The position numbers and the translations under genes are program-made. Of a stretch of DNA of 64,000 nt, positions 1 to 8,348 are shown piece by piece. Below the pieces are notes generated by a model. That model did not search any database. It was not told where the DNA came from and worked only from the letters and a program-made list of their open reading frames with translations. The stretch spans positions 124,001-188,000 of the forward strand of contig NZ_JACYHA010000006.1 of NCBI RefSeq assembly GCF_014837155.1. Reading direction: 5' to 3'. Position 1 is the stretch's first letter. Each line of letters starts with the position of its first letter. This stretch comes from Litchfieldia stipae (lineage in GTDB: Bacteria > Bacillota > Bacilli > Bacillales > Bacillaceae_L).

Positions 1-429
1 TAGTGCCGGGATCTTTCCGATTATGCTTGCAAATAGAAATACAATTAGACTAACTTCACCTATTGCGGAGGCAAATGTCACCAAACCCGATGGAGCAAAA
101 GGGAATAATCGCATTGAAAGTATTAGAATAAAAGCATCTTTTCCTTTAGTACCAAGGAGTTTAGATACTAGTGGATATCTATCCAGCTTTTTTCCCATAT
201 ATCTTTTAAAACCCTTGCGGTATAGCCAAAATGATACAATTGCTCCTATCGTCTCTCCTAAAAAGGAAATTATTGTTCCCTTCCAATAACCAAAGACTAG
301 GAGGTTTGCAGCTGTTATGAAGACACTGGGAATTACTCCAAGGATGCTGAAAAGAATATTAATCAGCAAACTGACTACAACAGCCAACTCTTTATAATTA
401 ACTAGAACCTCCACTAGCTTATCTTGCAT
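1..429 (-). CDS. VTT-domain (TVP38/TMEM64, DedA-like) membrane protein, partial
   Basis: The reading frame is open from an ATG at 429 to the window edge (143 codons, C-terminus missing). An upstream GGAGGA supports this start. The protein is very hydrophobic, with a long N-terminal membrane segment (about residues 10-45) followed by GETIGAIVSFWLYRKGF, typical of the VTT/SNARE-associated family. A later stretch, RLFPFAPSGLVTFASAIG, fits the conserved family core of proline and glycine in re-entrant loops. Family members are thought to act in lipid or small-molecule transfer across the membrane. It sits 50 bp after the kinase gene stop in the same direction. Its exact function is unknown. Confidence 0.75.
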   Translation of the reverse strand, partial: MQDKLVEVLVNYKELAVVVSLLINILFSILGVIPSVFITAANLLVFGYWKGTIISFLGETIGAIVSFWLYRKGFKRYMGKKLDRYPLVSKLLGTKGKDAFILILSMRLFPFAPSGLVTFASAIGEVSLIVFLFASIIGKIPAL

Positions 430-480
430 ACTCTTCCTCCGTGTACTTAGGCTCCTACAACCCTAGTGTATAAATCTCTT

Positions 481-1860
481 TTATATGTAACCTTCCAATT
501 CTACCGTTACCTTTGTACCTTTTTCCAGCTCACTATATATGTTTATGTGACCACCATGAGCCTCAACAATTTCTTTGACAATTGACAAACCTAAACCAGT
601 CCCACCTCTTTCGCGTGATCTTGACTTCTCAACCCGATATAAACGGTTAAATATAAAAGGAATGTCCTTTATTGGAATACCTATTCCTTCATCGTTTACA
701 GATAACACAATTTTATTTTTAGTTTGGTTGTGTTCTACCTCTAATGTAACTCTACTATTCCTGTTTGAATATTTTAATGAATTATCTAGTAGGTTTATAA
801 CCACTTGTTCAAATCTAGGTCTGTCTATCATAGAAATTAAACCATCTGGACAGGAATGAATTAATTCAATGCCCTTTTTATTAAAAGCCGGTCGAACCTT
901 TTTGACAATCTTGTTTGTAAATTCACAAAGGTTAACCTTTTCCTTTTGAATTACAAAGCTATGTTCGTCAATTTTAGCCAAATCAAATAAATCTTTAACA
1001 AGACCAGATATATGCTCAGCTTCCTCAAATATAATTTGTAAATATTTATTTCTCTCCCCTTCACTTATCCCTTCACGCCTTGCGACATCGGCATATCCCT
1101 TCACATAAGTTAAGGGGGTTCGTAACTCATGAGAAATACTTGCGAGGAACTCATTCCTTTCCTTTTTTAAATGGTTTAAATCATTTGCTAATGTTTGAAT
1201 GCTATCTGCAAGTTCTCCTAATTCATCATAGCTCCTATGGCTTACAGAAACAGTAAAATCGCCCTTACTTAATCTTTCAGTTGCTTTTTTCATTCTGATT
1301 AAAGGGAGGGTTATTACTTTAGAAAGAAAAAACACTGTAATAACGGTTAGAATAATCGTCAGACTCCCAACCAACAAGAAATGTTGCTTTAATTTATAAA
1401 CCATTGTTTGTATTGAATTTGTATTCTTAAACATATACACATGGCCAATTAATTGATCATCAATCATAATTGGACTAACAGTGGAAATGTAAGACTCTGT
1501 TTCCCATCGATTTTCTACAATCATTCCCTCAAATGGAACAGGACCTCTTTCACGTTCCATAAGCTCTGTCATCGGTGATGTTAGCTCATTTGACTTAGCA
1601 AGCACCTTTCCATTATGAGTCATTATGACAACATCCGTTTCTGCTTCTGTTTCCATTAAAGCGACATGTTCAATTGTCGTTTCGTCAAAGCTTTTTTCTA
1701 AAACATGGCGATGACTTTCCCCTCTTGCTTTTAGTTCTGTTAACTCTTCGTCAATACGAGAGTCAACTAATCCGGTATATAAAAACGAAAATAATATGAT
1801 CTCAACAATTAAAATGAATGTGAAAAACAGTAGACCGAGCTTAAGTGATATTTTATTCAT
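481..1860 (-). CDS. Sensor histidine kinase (two-component system)
   Basis: A membrane-bound histidine kinase of 459 residues. Transmembrane segments lie at about 9-30 and 161-182 and enclose a sensor domain of about 125 residues. A HAMP linker follows, then the phospho-acceptor box SISHELRTPL (His244) and an ATPase domain with NLLDNSLKY and GTGLGLSI (about 420). The partner is probably the OmpR-type regulator at 7,654-8,319, the only response regulator in the window, although about 5.8 kb of copper genes lie between them. The promoter region holds an 11-bp-phased repeat (1,904-1,924) shared with the regulator operon. By context it senses envelope or copper stress; the ligand is unknown. Confidence 0.9.
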   Translation of the reverse strand: MNKISLKLGLLFFTFILIVEIILFSFLYTGLVDSRIDEELTELKARGESHRHVLEKSFDETTIEHVALMETEAETDVVIMTHNGKVLAKSNELTSPMTELMERERGPVPFEGMIVENRWETESYISTVSPIMIDDQLIGHVYMFKNTNSIQTMVYKLKQHFLLVGSLTIILTVITVFFLSKVITLPLIRMKKATERLSKGDFTVSVSHRSYDELGELADSIQTLANDLNHLKKERNEFLASISHELRTPLTYVKGYADVARREGISEGERNKYLQIIFEEAEHISGLVKDLFDLAKIDEHSFVIQKEKVNLCEFTNKIVKKVRPAFNKKGIELIHSCPDGLISMIDRPRFEQVVINLLDNSLKYSNRNSRVTLEVEHNQTKNKIVLSVNDEGIGIPIKDIPFIFNRLYRVEKSRSRERGGTGLGLSIVKEIVEAHGGHINIYSELEKGTKVTVELEGYI

Positions 1861-1903
1861 TCATTTTCCCCTTATATCTTTTATTTTCTATATTACTTTA
1901 TAA

Positions 1904-1924
1904 CTATCAAGAAATTATGCAGAT
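1904..1924 (-). promoter_or_regulatory. Candidate response-regulator site upstream of the kinase gene
   Basis: Read on the minus strand, the site is ATCTGCATAAT followed directly by TTCTTGATAG, two half-sites 11 bp apart. It begins 44 bp upstream of the kinase start. The same phased motif appears upstream of five other genes in the first 15 kb. Direct repeats with this spacing are usual for OmpR/PhoB-type regulators; binding by the regulator at 7,654-8,319 is inferred. Confidence 0.5.
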
Positions 1925-1993
1925 AGTAGTATCCTGTCTAATTTTATCATTTTTAATAATATCCAAGTTTATTGTTCACCATCTATTCAAATG

Positions 1994-2014
1994 TTCTGCA
2001 TAAATTCTGCATGG
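1994..2014 (+). promoter_or_regulatory. Candidate response-regulator site upstream of the Met-rich exported protein
   Basis: TTCTGCATAAA is followed directly by TTCTGCATGG. This is the best-conserved copy of the phased repeat, and the 8-bp core TTCTGCAT is repeated exactly. It ends about 40 bp before the start of the gene at 2,050. Regulator identity is inferred from repeat architecture and neighbourhood. Confidence 0.55.
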
Positions 2015-2049
2015 TTTTTGTGTACTTTATTTGTAATAAAACATAGGAG

Positions 2050-2310
2050 ATGGTGAACATGAGAAAGTTAGCAATCGGAATATTAACGACTGCAATGGTT
2101 ATAGGAGCAGGTACTGCTACATTTGCATCGGGTGATGGTGAAGGAGTCTTTAACTTAGAAAAGATGAAGCCTTATATGCAAAAAATGCATCATGATTTTT
2201 CGGAGACACAGTTAAAAGATATGTTTGAATCCTGCCACGGGGAAAACGGTTCAATGAAAAACACCAATTTCAAAATAATGAATGAAGAAGGAATGAATGA
2301 AAGTTTATAG
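2050..2310 (+). CDS. Small exported Met/His-rich protein
   Basis: An 86-residue protein with a signal peptide (MRKLAIGILTTAMVIGAGTATFASG), so it is probably secreted or cell-wall associated. Start codon 1 (2,050) or codon 4 (2,059, MRKLAIG) are both possible; AGGAGATGG just upstream favours the second. The mature part is rich in Met, His and acidic residues (KMKPYMQKMHHDF) and has a single Cys in SCHGENGS. That composition and the copper-gene neighbourhood suggest metal binding, but no family is recognised. A strong phased direct repeat lies just upstream, and a second tiny Met-rich gene follows after 29 bp, probably in the same transcript. Confidence 0.65.
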   Translation: MVNMRKLAIGILTTAMVIGAGTATFASGDGEGVFNLEKMKPYMQKMHHDFSETQLKDMFESCHGENGSMKNTNFKIMNEEGMNESL

Positions 2311-2339
2311 AACAATGGCATGAATGAGGGAGTTACAAT

Positions 2340-2471
2340 ATGATGGGTGGCCATACTTTCGGAATGATGGGTATGATGGGCTTTGGATGGATAATAAATC
2401 TTTTATTCAAAGGATTAGTTGTTTATTTTTCTGTGAAATTGGCACTCCGGGGTAAGGACAAACTTGATTAA
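2340..2471 (+). CDS. Tiny Met/Gly-rich membrane peptide
   Basis: A 43-codon reading frame starting at an ATG with a good GAGGGAG ribosome site 8 bp upstream. The peptide starts MMGGHTFGMMGMMGFGW, then has one hydrophobic segment (IINLLFKGLVVYFSVKLAL) and a short charged tail. It follows the exported Met-rich protein by 29 bp. Short Met-rich membrane peptides of this kind are common in copper-resistance clusters of Gram-positive bacteria; the role is unknown. Confidence 0.5.
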   Translation: MMGGHTFGMMGMMGFGWIINLLFKGLVVYFSVKLALRGKDKLD

Positions 2472-2663
2472 CCTTTTAGATAATCATTTATCTATTAAAT
2501 ATAAGCAGTTGGATTTTGATCATTTCAATTTCCTACTGCCTTTTCTTATTCTAATTTAAAAAGTAACTTTTCTTACTTTTATGCCTAAAAAATGTCTATT
2601 ATGAAAAGGCGTTTAACCATTTCCTTCTATCATGCATATAATAGTGAAGGTTAGGAGGGGAAG

Positions 2664-3176
2664 ATGATGCGTTTACCTGCCGTTGATTTGGGAATAATGG
2701 CTGAACATCTTGCGGCCCATGAGGGTATGATAAATAAATTTAAAATTTATTATGCGACTGTAAGAAGTCCTGTTTTAAAAAACTTACTTCTCACACATAT
2801 TCATACGTTAAGAGATCATGTTCGAGCAATGTTGGTATTAATTGATCCAAACCAAGTTGGTCAAGTCCATTTGCATCAAATGAAAGATGTACATTTAACC
2901 TTGGGTCATGAAAAATTTACAGAACAGGAAAAAGACATTACCCTAGAGGCAAGGGCTACAGCCAAATTAATGGCCAATGATAATTTCACCTCCGCCCTAA
3001 TGATGAAAGATCATCATGTCAAGCATGCCCACATTGAAATGGCCTTACAAGAAGAGAAATTACAATCAATGTACAGTGAAGTTATCAAACAGATAGATGG
3101 GGACTTTACACCAAAAGTTACCGAAAAAATGCAACTTTTAACTTTGCAAAAGTATTATCATGTCTTGAATGAATAA
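2664..3176 (+). CDS. CotF-like / ferritin-like helical protein
   Basis: A 170-residue, mostly helical protein with many His residues (AEHLAAHEGMINKFKIYYATVRSP, then THIHTLRDHVRAM and HHVKHAHIEMAL). The LAAHEGMINKF opening and helix pattern resemble the CotF family of spore-coat proteins, which have a ferritin-like fold. Start ATG 2,664 has AGGAGGGGAAG close upstream; the next Met is also possible. It stands alone between the Met-rich genes and a bidirectional terminator. A spore-coat role is inferred from family resemblance only. Confidence 0.6.
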   Translation: MMRLPAVDLGIMAEHLAAHEGMINKFKIYYATVRSPVLKNLLLTHIHTLRDHVRAMLVLIDPNQVGQVHLHQMKDVHLTLGHEKFTEQEKDITLEARATAKLMANDNFTSALMMKDHHVKHAHIEMALQEEKLQSMYSEVIKQIDGDFTPKVTEKMQLLTLQKYYHVLNE

Positions 3177-3278
3177 TTTTTTTGAGGATTTGTTTACTCT
3201 CATATGGAGAAACATACCAATAGGGGCGTTTAACTTGGTTAGGTTAGTAACAAAATCCGAATTTGTATGTAAAAAAGA

Positions 3279-3321
3279 TTTCTAAAAAATGCATCCTTTC
3301 GCGGAATGCATTTTTTAGAAA
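3279..3321. terminator. Bidirectional terminator
   Basis: A perfect 16-bp stem, TTTCTAAAAAATGCAT paired with ATGCATTTTTTAGAAA, around an 11-nt loop. It lies between the convergent genes ending at 3,176 and 3,343, with A/T runs on both sides. Confidence 0.8.
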
Positions 3322-3342
3322 AATAAAGCACTATTAATTGAT

Positions 3343-3981
3343 TCATGCAATTGAATTTTTTAGGGTTTCAAAACCATAACGATTAATGAATTTAAAAAAA
3401 GGTTCTCTCTTCTTACCCTGTTCAGCATAGATTGTAATAATTTTTTCAACAACTTCATAAAGTTGTTCTGGAGTTAGTTGCTCCTTCAATAAGGTACTTG
3501 TTTTGGCATCTTTTCCTTTAGCTTTTCCACCTATATATAAATCATATCCATCTCTTACTTTCATTACACCGATATCATTAACTAATGGTTCACCACAACC
3601 AACTGGACAACCTGTATAGGCTGGGCGAAGTGTATATGGAACTGGTTTTCCTGCTATTCGCTTATTAAGTTCAATGGCTATAGGCATGCCTTCTTCTTCC
3701 TCGCCTTTACAGAAATTACAGGTTCTCAAGCTTTTCACAAAATTCCCTACTGGGTAACAGGACAATCCAACTTCCTTAAATTTTTCTTTAACCAATTCAA
3801 TTTTACTTTCTAATACATCAATGTAAAGTTGTTGGAAAGTTGTTAGCTCCAGTTCATCACCATCATTCATGTACTCAGCAATTACAGCCAGTTGTTTTGC
3901 GTTTAATTTTGCTCCGAATGATATTCCACCGTTCACAGCCAATTTAACCTTTTTTTCTTTTTGATCCATTCCCATTCTCAC
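3343..3981 (-). CDS. Short siroheme nitrite/sulfite reductase-like protein
   Basis: A 212-residue protein matching the pattern of the nitrite/sulfite reductase ferredoxin-like half domain followed by the 4Fe-4S/siroheme core. The cysteine motifs are RTCNFCKG (about residue 100) and TGCPVGCGEPLVNDIG (about 137), and it has KLNAKQLAVIAEY near the start. Full-length assimilatory enzymes have two such halves and more than 500 residues; this is a minimal single-unit version, so redox or siroheme binding is likely but the substrate is not known. Start may be codon 1 or the Met at codon 5. It lies downstream of the copA operon in the same direction. Confidence 0.7.
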   Translation of the reverse strand: MRMGMDQKEKKVKLAVNGGISFGAKLNAKQLAVIAEYMNDGDELELTTFQQLYIDVLESKIELVKEKFKEVGLSCYPVGNFVKSLRTCNFCKGEEEEGMPIAIELNKRIAGKPVPYTLRPAYTGCPVGCGEPLVNDIGVMKVRDGYDLYIGGKAKGKDAKTSTLLKEQLTPEQLYEVVEKIITIYAEQGKKREPFFKFINRYGFETLKNSIA

Positions 3982-4031
3982 ATCCTACTAATCTATTTTC
4001 CCAAAAGTATGATCTTCGGTATGAAACTTAT

Positions 4032-4062
4032 AGAGTAAACTACATAAATCGTAGTTTACTCT
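4032..4062 (-). terminator. Terminator-like hairpin after copA
   Basis: Perfect 12-bp arms, AGAGTAAACTAC and GTAGTTTACTCT, around a 7-nt loop. It lies 21 bp beyond the copA stop. The T-run on the minus strand is weak, so it could also be a processing or attenuation structure. Confidence 0.55.
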
Positions 4063-4082
4063 GTTTCTGACATACTTCATGT

Positions 4083-6512
4083 TTATAATTTGACTCTTTG
4101 TAAACGCAAAGCATTTAATACAACTGACACGGAACTAAATGCCATTGCTGCACCGGCTACCCACGGTGCAAGTAATCCTATTGCAGCAATTGGAATCCCT
4201 ATTGTGTTATAGGCAAATGCCCAGAACAAGTTTTGTTTAATATTTCGCATTGTTTTACGGCTCATTAAAATCGCATCAGCAATGCTATTGAGGTCACCTC
4301 GAATAAGAGTAATATCTGCTGCCTCCATTGCAACATCTGTACCTGTACCAATGGCCATACCAATATCAGCAGTAGCAAGTGCTGGAGCGTCATTAATACC
4401 GTCACCGACCATCGCCACTTTTTTACCCTGTTGTTGAAGTTTCTTCACTTCTTCAGCTTTACCTTCAGGAAGCACTTCAGCAATAACCGAATCAACGCCT
4501 ACCGCTTTCCCAATGGCTTGGGCTGTTCGCTCATTATCACCTGTTATCATAATGACATTTATGCCCATATCATGTAAGCGACGGACAGCTTCTTTAGATG
4601 TCTCTTTAATGGTATCCGCTACAGCAACTAGCCCCGCGTATTGTCCATTAATACCTGCTAGCATCGCTGTTTTGCCATCACGCTCTAGTTTTTCCATCGT
4701 TGGTAAAACCGCTTGTATATCAATACCGTATTGCTGCATCAGTTTACGTGTACCTATAACAATACCTTGACCCGATACTGTAGCAATGACACCATAACCT
4801 GGAATCGCTTCAAAGAATTGAACATTCCCAAGTTCGATTCCTTTTTCTTGGATCCCTTCAACAATCGCCTGTGCGAGTGGATGCTCTGATTGTTTTTCTG
4901 CTGCTCCGATCAGTGATAAAAATGACTCTTCATCTTGACCATCTGCTAATACGACATCTGTTAAAACTGGCTTACCATGAGTTACAGTACCTGTTTTATC
5001 TACTACTACCGTGTCAATAGCTTGGGTTTGTTCTAAGTGCTCGCCACCTTTGAATAAAATACCAAACTCAGCTGCACGACCAGACCCCGCCATAATGGAG
5101 GTTGGTGTTGCTAAACCAAGGGCACATGGACAAGCAATAACAAGGATGGCAATTAACACTTCAAGTGCTGGTGTAAACTCTCCGGGACTGACCCAAATGA
5201 TCCATACTAGAAATGTAAGGACGGCAATCCCTATTACGATTGGAACAAAGATACCTGAAATTTTGTCCGCCATACGTTGGATGGGTGCTTTTGAACCTTG
5301 TGCATTTTCTACTACTTTAATGATTTGGGCTAATGCAGTGTCACGCCCCACTTTTGTTGCTGTCATTTTGATAAAACCGTTTTTGTTAATCGTTGACCCG
5401 TATAATACGTCACCATCATTTTTATCCACTGGTAAGCTTTCACCTGTTAACATTGATTCATCAACGGCGGTTGTTCCTTCTATTACTTCACCATCAACAG
5501 GAATTTTTTCACCTGGTTTCACTAAAATGGTGTCACCTATTACAACTTCTTCTAACGGAACTTCTTTTTCAATTCCATCACGAACAACCATAGCTGTTTT
5601 TGCCTGAAGCCCCATTAATTTTTTAATTGCTTCAGATGAACGTCCTTTTGCTCTTGCTTCAAATAATTTACCTAAAACAATAAGCGTAATTAGCACTGCA
5701 CTAGTTTCAAAATATAGGTGTGGAGGATGATGTGTTCCAGCAGTAACTATTGCTTGATACACACTATAAAAATAGGCTGCTGAAGTACCCATAGCAACGA
5801 GTACATCCATGTTTGCACTACCATTACGAAGAGATTTATAGGCACCTATATAAAACTGCTTCCCGATAATAAATTGTACCGGTGCTGCTAAGATCATTTG
5901 TATCCATGGATTCATTAAGATGTCTGGTACATATAAAAATGATGTAAAGGAAAAGTGACCTACCATCGTCCATAATAAAGGTAATGATAAAATAGCTGAA
6001 ATTATAAATTTTCGTTGCTGGTCTTTAATTGCCTTTTCACGGTGGTCTACCTGTTCTTTATCCTCTTGCTTTTGATGTGCACCGTAACCAAGTTTTTCAA
6101 CTTTTGCAATAATATCTGCAATGGTTACTTCTGATGAATTAAATTCAATCGTTGCTTTCTCAAGTGCTAAATTGACGGTTGCATTTGCAACACCCTCCAT
6201 CTTATTTAACCCTTTTTCAATACGAGTAGAACAAGCTGCACACGTCATTCCTGTAATTTCAAATTCTGCTTTTTGTTTCACAACACCATAACCGAGTGCT
6301 TCAATTTTCTTTTCAAAATCAGCTTCACTTAGTTTTGAAGGATCATATTTAATCGATGACTTTTCAAGTGCTAGGTTGACGGATGCTTGCTCAACACCTT
6401 CCATTTTATTTAATCCTTTCTCGATACGTGATGCACAAGCTGCACAAGTCATTCCTGTAATTTGAATACTCGCTTCTTTTGCTTTAATTGCACTTATTGC
6501 TTCTGTACTCAT
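4083..6512 (-). CDS. copA: Copper-exporting P1B-type ATPase CopA
   Basis: An inner-membrane ATPase that exports Cu(I). It has two N-terminal heavy-metal domains with GMTCAAC motifs, then TGES, the membrane metal site CPC in [12 protein letters not shown], the phosphorylation site [18 protein letters not shown], and [10 protein letters not shown] near the C-terminus. The frame is open to 6,533, but that ATG lies inside the CsoR box; the ATG at 6,512 (MSTEAIS, 809 residues) is preceded by an AAGGTAGGG stretch and gives the usual family length. Order csoR-copZ-copA on one strand is the classic Bacillus copper operon. Copper supply probably comes from CopZ. Confidence 0.95.
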   Translation of the reverse strand: MSTEAISAIKAKEASIQITGMTCAACASRIEKGLNKMEGVEQASVNLALEKSSIKYDPSKLSEADFEKKIEALGYGVVKQKAEFEITGMTCAACSTRIEKGLNKMEGVANATVNLALEKATIEFNSSEVTIADIIAKVEKLGYGAHQKQEDKEQVDHREKAIKDQQRKFIISAILSLPLLWTMVGHFSFTSFLYVPDILMNPWIQMILAAPVQFIIGKQFYIGAYKSLRNGSANMDVLVAMGTSAAYFYSVYQAIVTAGTHHPPHLYFETSAVLITLIVLGKLFEARAKGRSSEAIKKLMGLQAKTAMVVRDGIEKEVPLEEVVIGDTILVKPGEKIPVDGEVIEGTTAVDESMLTGESLPVDKNDGDVLYGSTINKNGFIKMTATKVGRDTALAQIIKVVENAQGSKAPIQRMADKISGIFVPIVIGIAVLTFLVWIIWVSPGEFTPALEVLIAILVIACPCALGLATPTSIMAGSGRAAEFGILFKGGEHLEQTQAIDTVVVDKTGTVTHGKPVLTDVVLADGQDEESFLSLIGAAEKQSEHPLAQAIVEGIQEKGIELGNVQFFEAIPGYGVIATVSGQGIVIGTRKLMQQYGIDIQAVLPTMEKLERDGKTAMLAGINGQYAGLVAVADTIKETSKEAVRRLHDMGINVIMITGDNERTAQAIGKAVGVDSVIAEVLPEGKAEEVKKLQQQGKKVAMVGDGINDAPALATADIGMAIGTGTDVAMEAADITLIRGDLNSIADAILMSRKTMRNIKQNLFWAFAYNTIGIPIAAIGLLAPWVAGAAMAFSSVSVVLNALRLQRVKL

Positions 6513-6531
6513 GATCTTCCCTACCTTCTCC

Positions 6532-6548
6532 ATACCCTTAAGGGGTAT
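6532..6548. promoter_or_regulatory. CsoR operator upstream of copA
   Basis: ATACCCTTAAGGGGTAT, a near-perfect palindrome matching the known CsoR box pattern (TACCC...GGGGTA). It sits 20 bp before the chosen copA start, so copA can be repressed separately from copZ. Confidence 0.75.
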
Positions 6549-6586
6549 ATTTTGATGAAAATTAGAGAGTGCTTAGAAAAGCACTC

Positions 6587-6793
6587 TTATTTTACGTCAT
6601 ATCCTTGATCTTCAATCGTTTCTTTAATTTTATCAAGAGAAACTTTTGATTCATTAAATGCTACTTCAACCAAAGCTTCGTCTAATTTAACATTTACTTC
6701 GTTAACACCTTCTAATTGTCCTACGCTACCTTCTACAGCCTTTACACAATGTCCACATGACATTCCTTGTACATTTAATGTTACAGTTTTCAT
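6587..6793 (-). CDS. copZ: Copper chaperone CopZ
   Basis: A 68-residue cytoplasmic HMA-domain protein with the metal motif GMSCGHC (Cys13, Cys16), the usual length for CopZ. It binds Cu(I) and hands it to CopA, encoded 75 bp downstream. An AGGAGAG ribosome site precedes ATG 6,793, and a CsoR-type palindrome lies just upstream. There is no sign of decay. Confidence 0.95.
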   Translation of the reverse strand: MKTVTLNVQGMSCGHCVKAVEGSVGQLEGVNEVNVKLDEALVEVAFNESKVSLDKIKETIEDQGYDVK

Positions 6794-6825
6794 ATGTTTT
6801 CTCTCCTTTTAAATTATACTATTAT

Positions 6826-6842
6826 ATACTCCATCGGGGTAT
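6826..6842. promoter_or_regulatory. CsoR operator upstream of copZ
   Basis: ATACTCCATCGGGGTAT resembles the CsoR consensus, with outer ATAC/GTAT arms conserved and less perfect symmetry inside. It is 33 bp before copZ. Confidence 0.65.
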
Positions 6843-6859
6843 ATAAAGCTTTTAAAAAT

Positions 6860-7192
6860 TTACTTCTTCATTAGTTTTTGGATGGTTACAACTAATTCGT
6901 CTAGAACCTCATCATCACCTTCTGATAAGCGGTCTACGACACACCCTTTTAAATGACCTTCCAAAAGAATTTTGGCTACACTATTTAAAGCGGATTGTGT
7001 TGCAGAAATCTGAGTAATAACATCATCACAGTATACGTCCTTATCAATCATTCCCTTAATGCCTCGAATCTGGCCTTCAATACGATTTAATCGATTTGTT
7101 AAATTCTGTTTTACATGTTCAGGATGATGACTTTTACGACCGAATACAGCATCCTCTGAATGACAAGCTAGTTCTTCAGCTTTTTTTTCCAT
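6860..7192 (-). CDS. csoR: Copper-sensing repressor CsoR
   Basis: A 110-residue all-helical DNA-binding repressor released from DNA when it binds Cu(I). The three ligands are visible at Cys55 (DVYCDD), His80 and Cys84 (EGHLKGC), the same spacing as in B. subtilis CsoR. RLNRIEGQIRGI is the family signature. The N-terminus is about 10 residues longer than usual and contains an extra Cys and His. It is first in csoR-copZ-copA and has a CsoR box upstream, so it is probably autoregulated. Confidence 0.93.
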   Translation of the reverse strand: MEKKAEELACHSEDAVFGRKSHHPEHVKQNLTNRLNRIEGQIRGIKGMIDKDVYCDDVITQISATQSALNSVAKILLEGHLKGCVVDRLSEGDDEVLDELVVTIQKLMKK

Positions 7193-7222
7193 GGCACAAC
7201 CTCCTAACTTGATTACATAATA

Positions 7223-7243
7223 ACATACCCCTGGAGGGTATGT
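7223..7243. promoter_or_regulatory. CsoR operator upstream of csoR
   Basis: The palindrome has outer arms ACATACCC and GGGTATGT around CTGGA, the most symmetric of the three CsoR boxes in this cluster, 31 bp before csoR. It supports autoregulation. Confidence 0.75.
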
Positions 7244-7388
7244 AAAGAGGTGGCTAAAATATTTTTCTTAGTATGACTATAACCTTATTTCTTAACAATT
7301 TGTAGTTCAAAGGGACTTGGTTAAATTTATAATTCCCTCTTTGAAGATAGTTATAAGGAGCAACCTACCCCTTATTGGTCGGCATTTG

Positions 7389-7589
7389 TCAGCCACCTTC
7401 AATACAAGTATCAGTGGAACTTCCAACAGCAGCATTTAATTCAATAAGAAGCGAGGAAAGTGTATCAGTTTCTAAAATAGTTTCCAATGCATTATCGGTA
7501 ATAGCTAAATTAAATTTGGTAAAAATAGAAGCTGTTTCTTTCCAAACCTCAACAATTGCTTTTGGAGACATATTAGATTGAATGACCAT
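7389..7589 (-). CDS. Small protein resembling the ScdA N-terminal / DUF1858 domain
   Basis: A 66-residue protein with an AGGGAGGT ribosome site. The pattern IVEVWKETASIFTKFNL, then LSSLLIELN and a C-terminal TCIEGG, resembles the small domain at the front of the iron-sulfur repair protein ScdA/YtfE, which ends with paired cysteines and glycines; here only one Cys is present. It lies between csoR and the response regulator on the same strand. A role in metal or nitrosative stress is inferred from family and neighbours. The overlapping plus-strand frame is judged a shadow. Confidence 0.6.
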   Translation of the reverse strand: MVIQSNMSPKAIVEVWKETASIFTKFNLAITDNALETILETDTLSSLLIELNAAVGSSTDTCIEGG

Positions 7590-7653
7590 TTTAAGACCTC
7601 CCTGCTATTAGAATTTAGAAAATTGACTTACGCCAGTAAAATATTCCATAATG

Positions 7654-8319
7654 TCATTCCCACTTATATCCAATCCCCCAAACAGTCTTTAAATGATTTT
7701 CAATTGGAAAACCAGCTTTTCTTAGTTTATCGCGTATATTCCTAACATGGGAGTCTACTGTTCGATCTTCAATATTTGTGTCATATCCCCATACGGTTTC
7801 TACTAGTTTTTCACGGTTAAAAACAATATTCTTGTTTTTCATTAACAAACCAACCATTTCAAATTCTTTTGGGGTAAGGATGATACTTTCCTCGTTATAA
7901 TACAAAGCATGAGTTCTTTCATCCCAAACAAGACCGTACATTTCAATTTTGTCGGAATGTTTTGTTCTTCTTAAAATAGCTTGAATACGAGCAATTAATA
8001 CATTTTCATCAAATGGTTTCGTAATATAATCATCCGCTCCTATATTCAATCCTCTAACCATATCGGTACTTGTGTCTCTTGCTGTTAACATGATAATTGG
8101 TATGTCTGAATACTTTCTTATCTCTGAAGCTGTTTCCCAACCATTTAAAGATGGCATCATCACATCCAATAAGATTATATCCGCCTGATTATTTTCGAGA
8201 TACTTAATTCCCTCTTCTCCAGAATTAGCTGATATGCATGTAAAACCATGATGCTCTAAATATAAGGTTAGTAATTGCAACATTCGCAACTCATCATCTA
8301 TTAATAAGATTTTCGGCAT
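7654..8319 (-). CDS. OmpR/PhoB-family response regulator
   Basis: A 221-residue transcription factor. The receiver domain has the acidic pair Asp8-Asp9, phospho-acceptor Asp52 (LLDVMMPSLNG) and conserved Lys101 (TKPF). The C-terminal winged helix contains LTPKEFEMVGLL and TVDSHVRNIRDKL. It follows the lipoprotein gene by 29 bp, probably in one operon. The likely kinase is at 481-1,860. Phased 11-bp direct repeats at six promoters in the first 15 kb, including its own operon and that of the kinase, are candidate binding sites. Confidence 0.9.
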   Translation of the reverse strand: MPKILLIDDELRMLQLLTLYLEHHGFTCISANSGEEGIKYLENNQADIILLDVMMPSLNGWETASEIRKYSDIPIIMLTARDTSTDMVRGLNIGADDYITKPFDENVLIARIQAILRRTKHSDKIEMYGLVWDERTHALYYNEESIILTPKEFEMVGLLMKNKNIVFNREKLVETVWGYDTNIEDRTVDSHVRNIRDKLRKAGFPIENHLKTVWGIGYKWE

Positions 8320-8348
8320 ATGATTCGCTTCCTTTTAAAAAAACTACT

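Noticed and set aside
5011-5607. Long plus-strand open frame of 198 codons inside copA
   Set aside because: It is antisense to the conserved ATPase, has no ribosome site, and reads as low-quality protein; it is a shadow of codon use in copA.
7375-7581. Plus-strand frame of 68 codons opposite the ScdA_N-like gene
   Set aside because: The minus-strand frame has a good ribosome site, family resemblance and matching neighbours; the plus frame has none.
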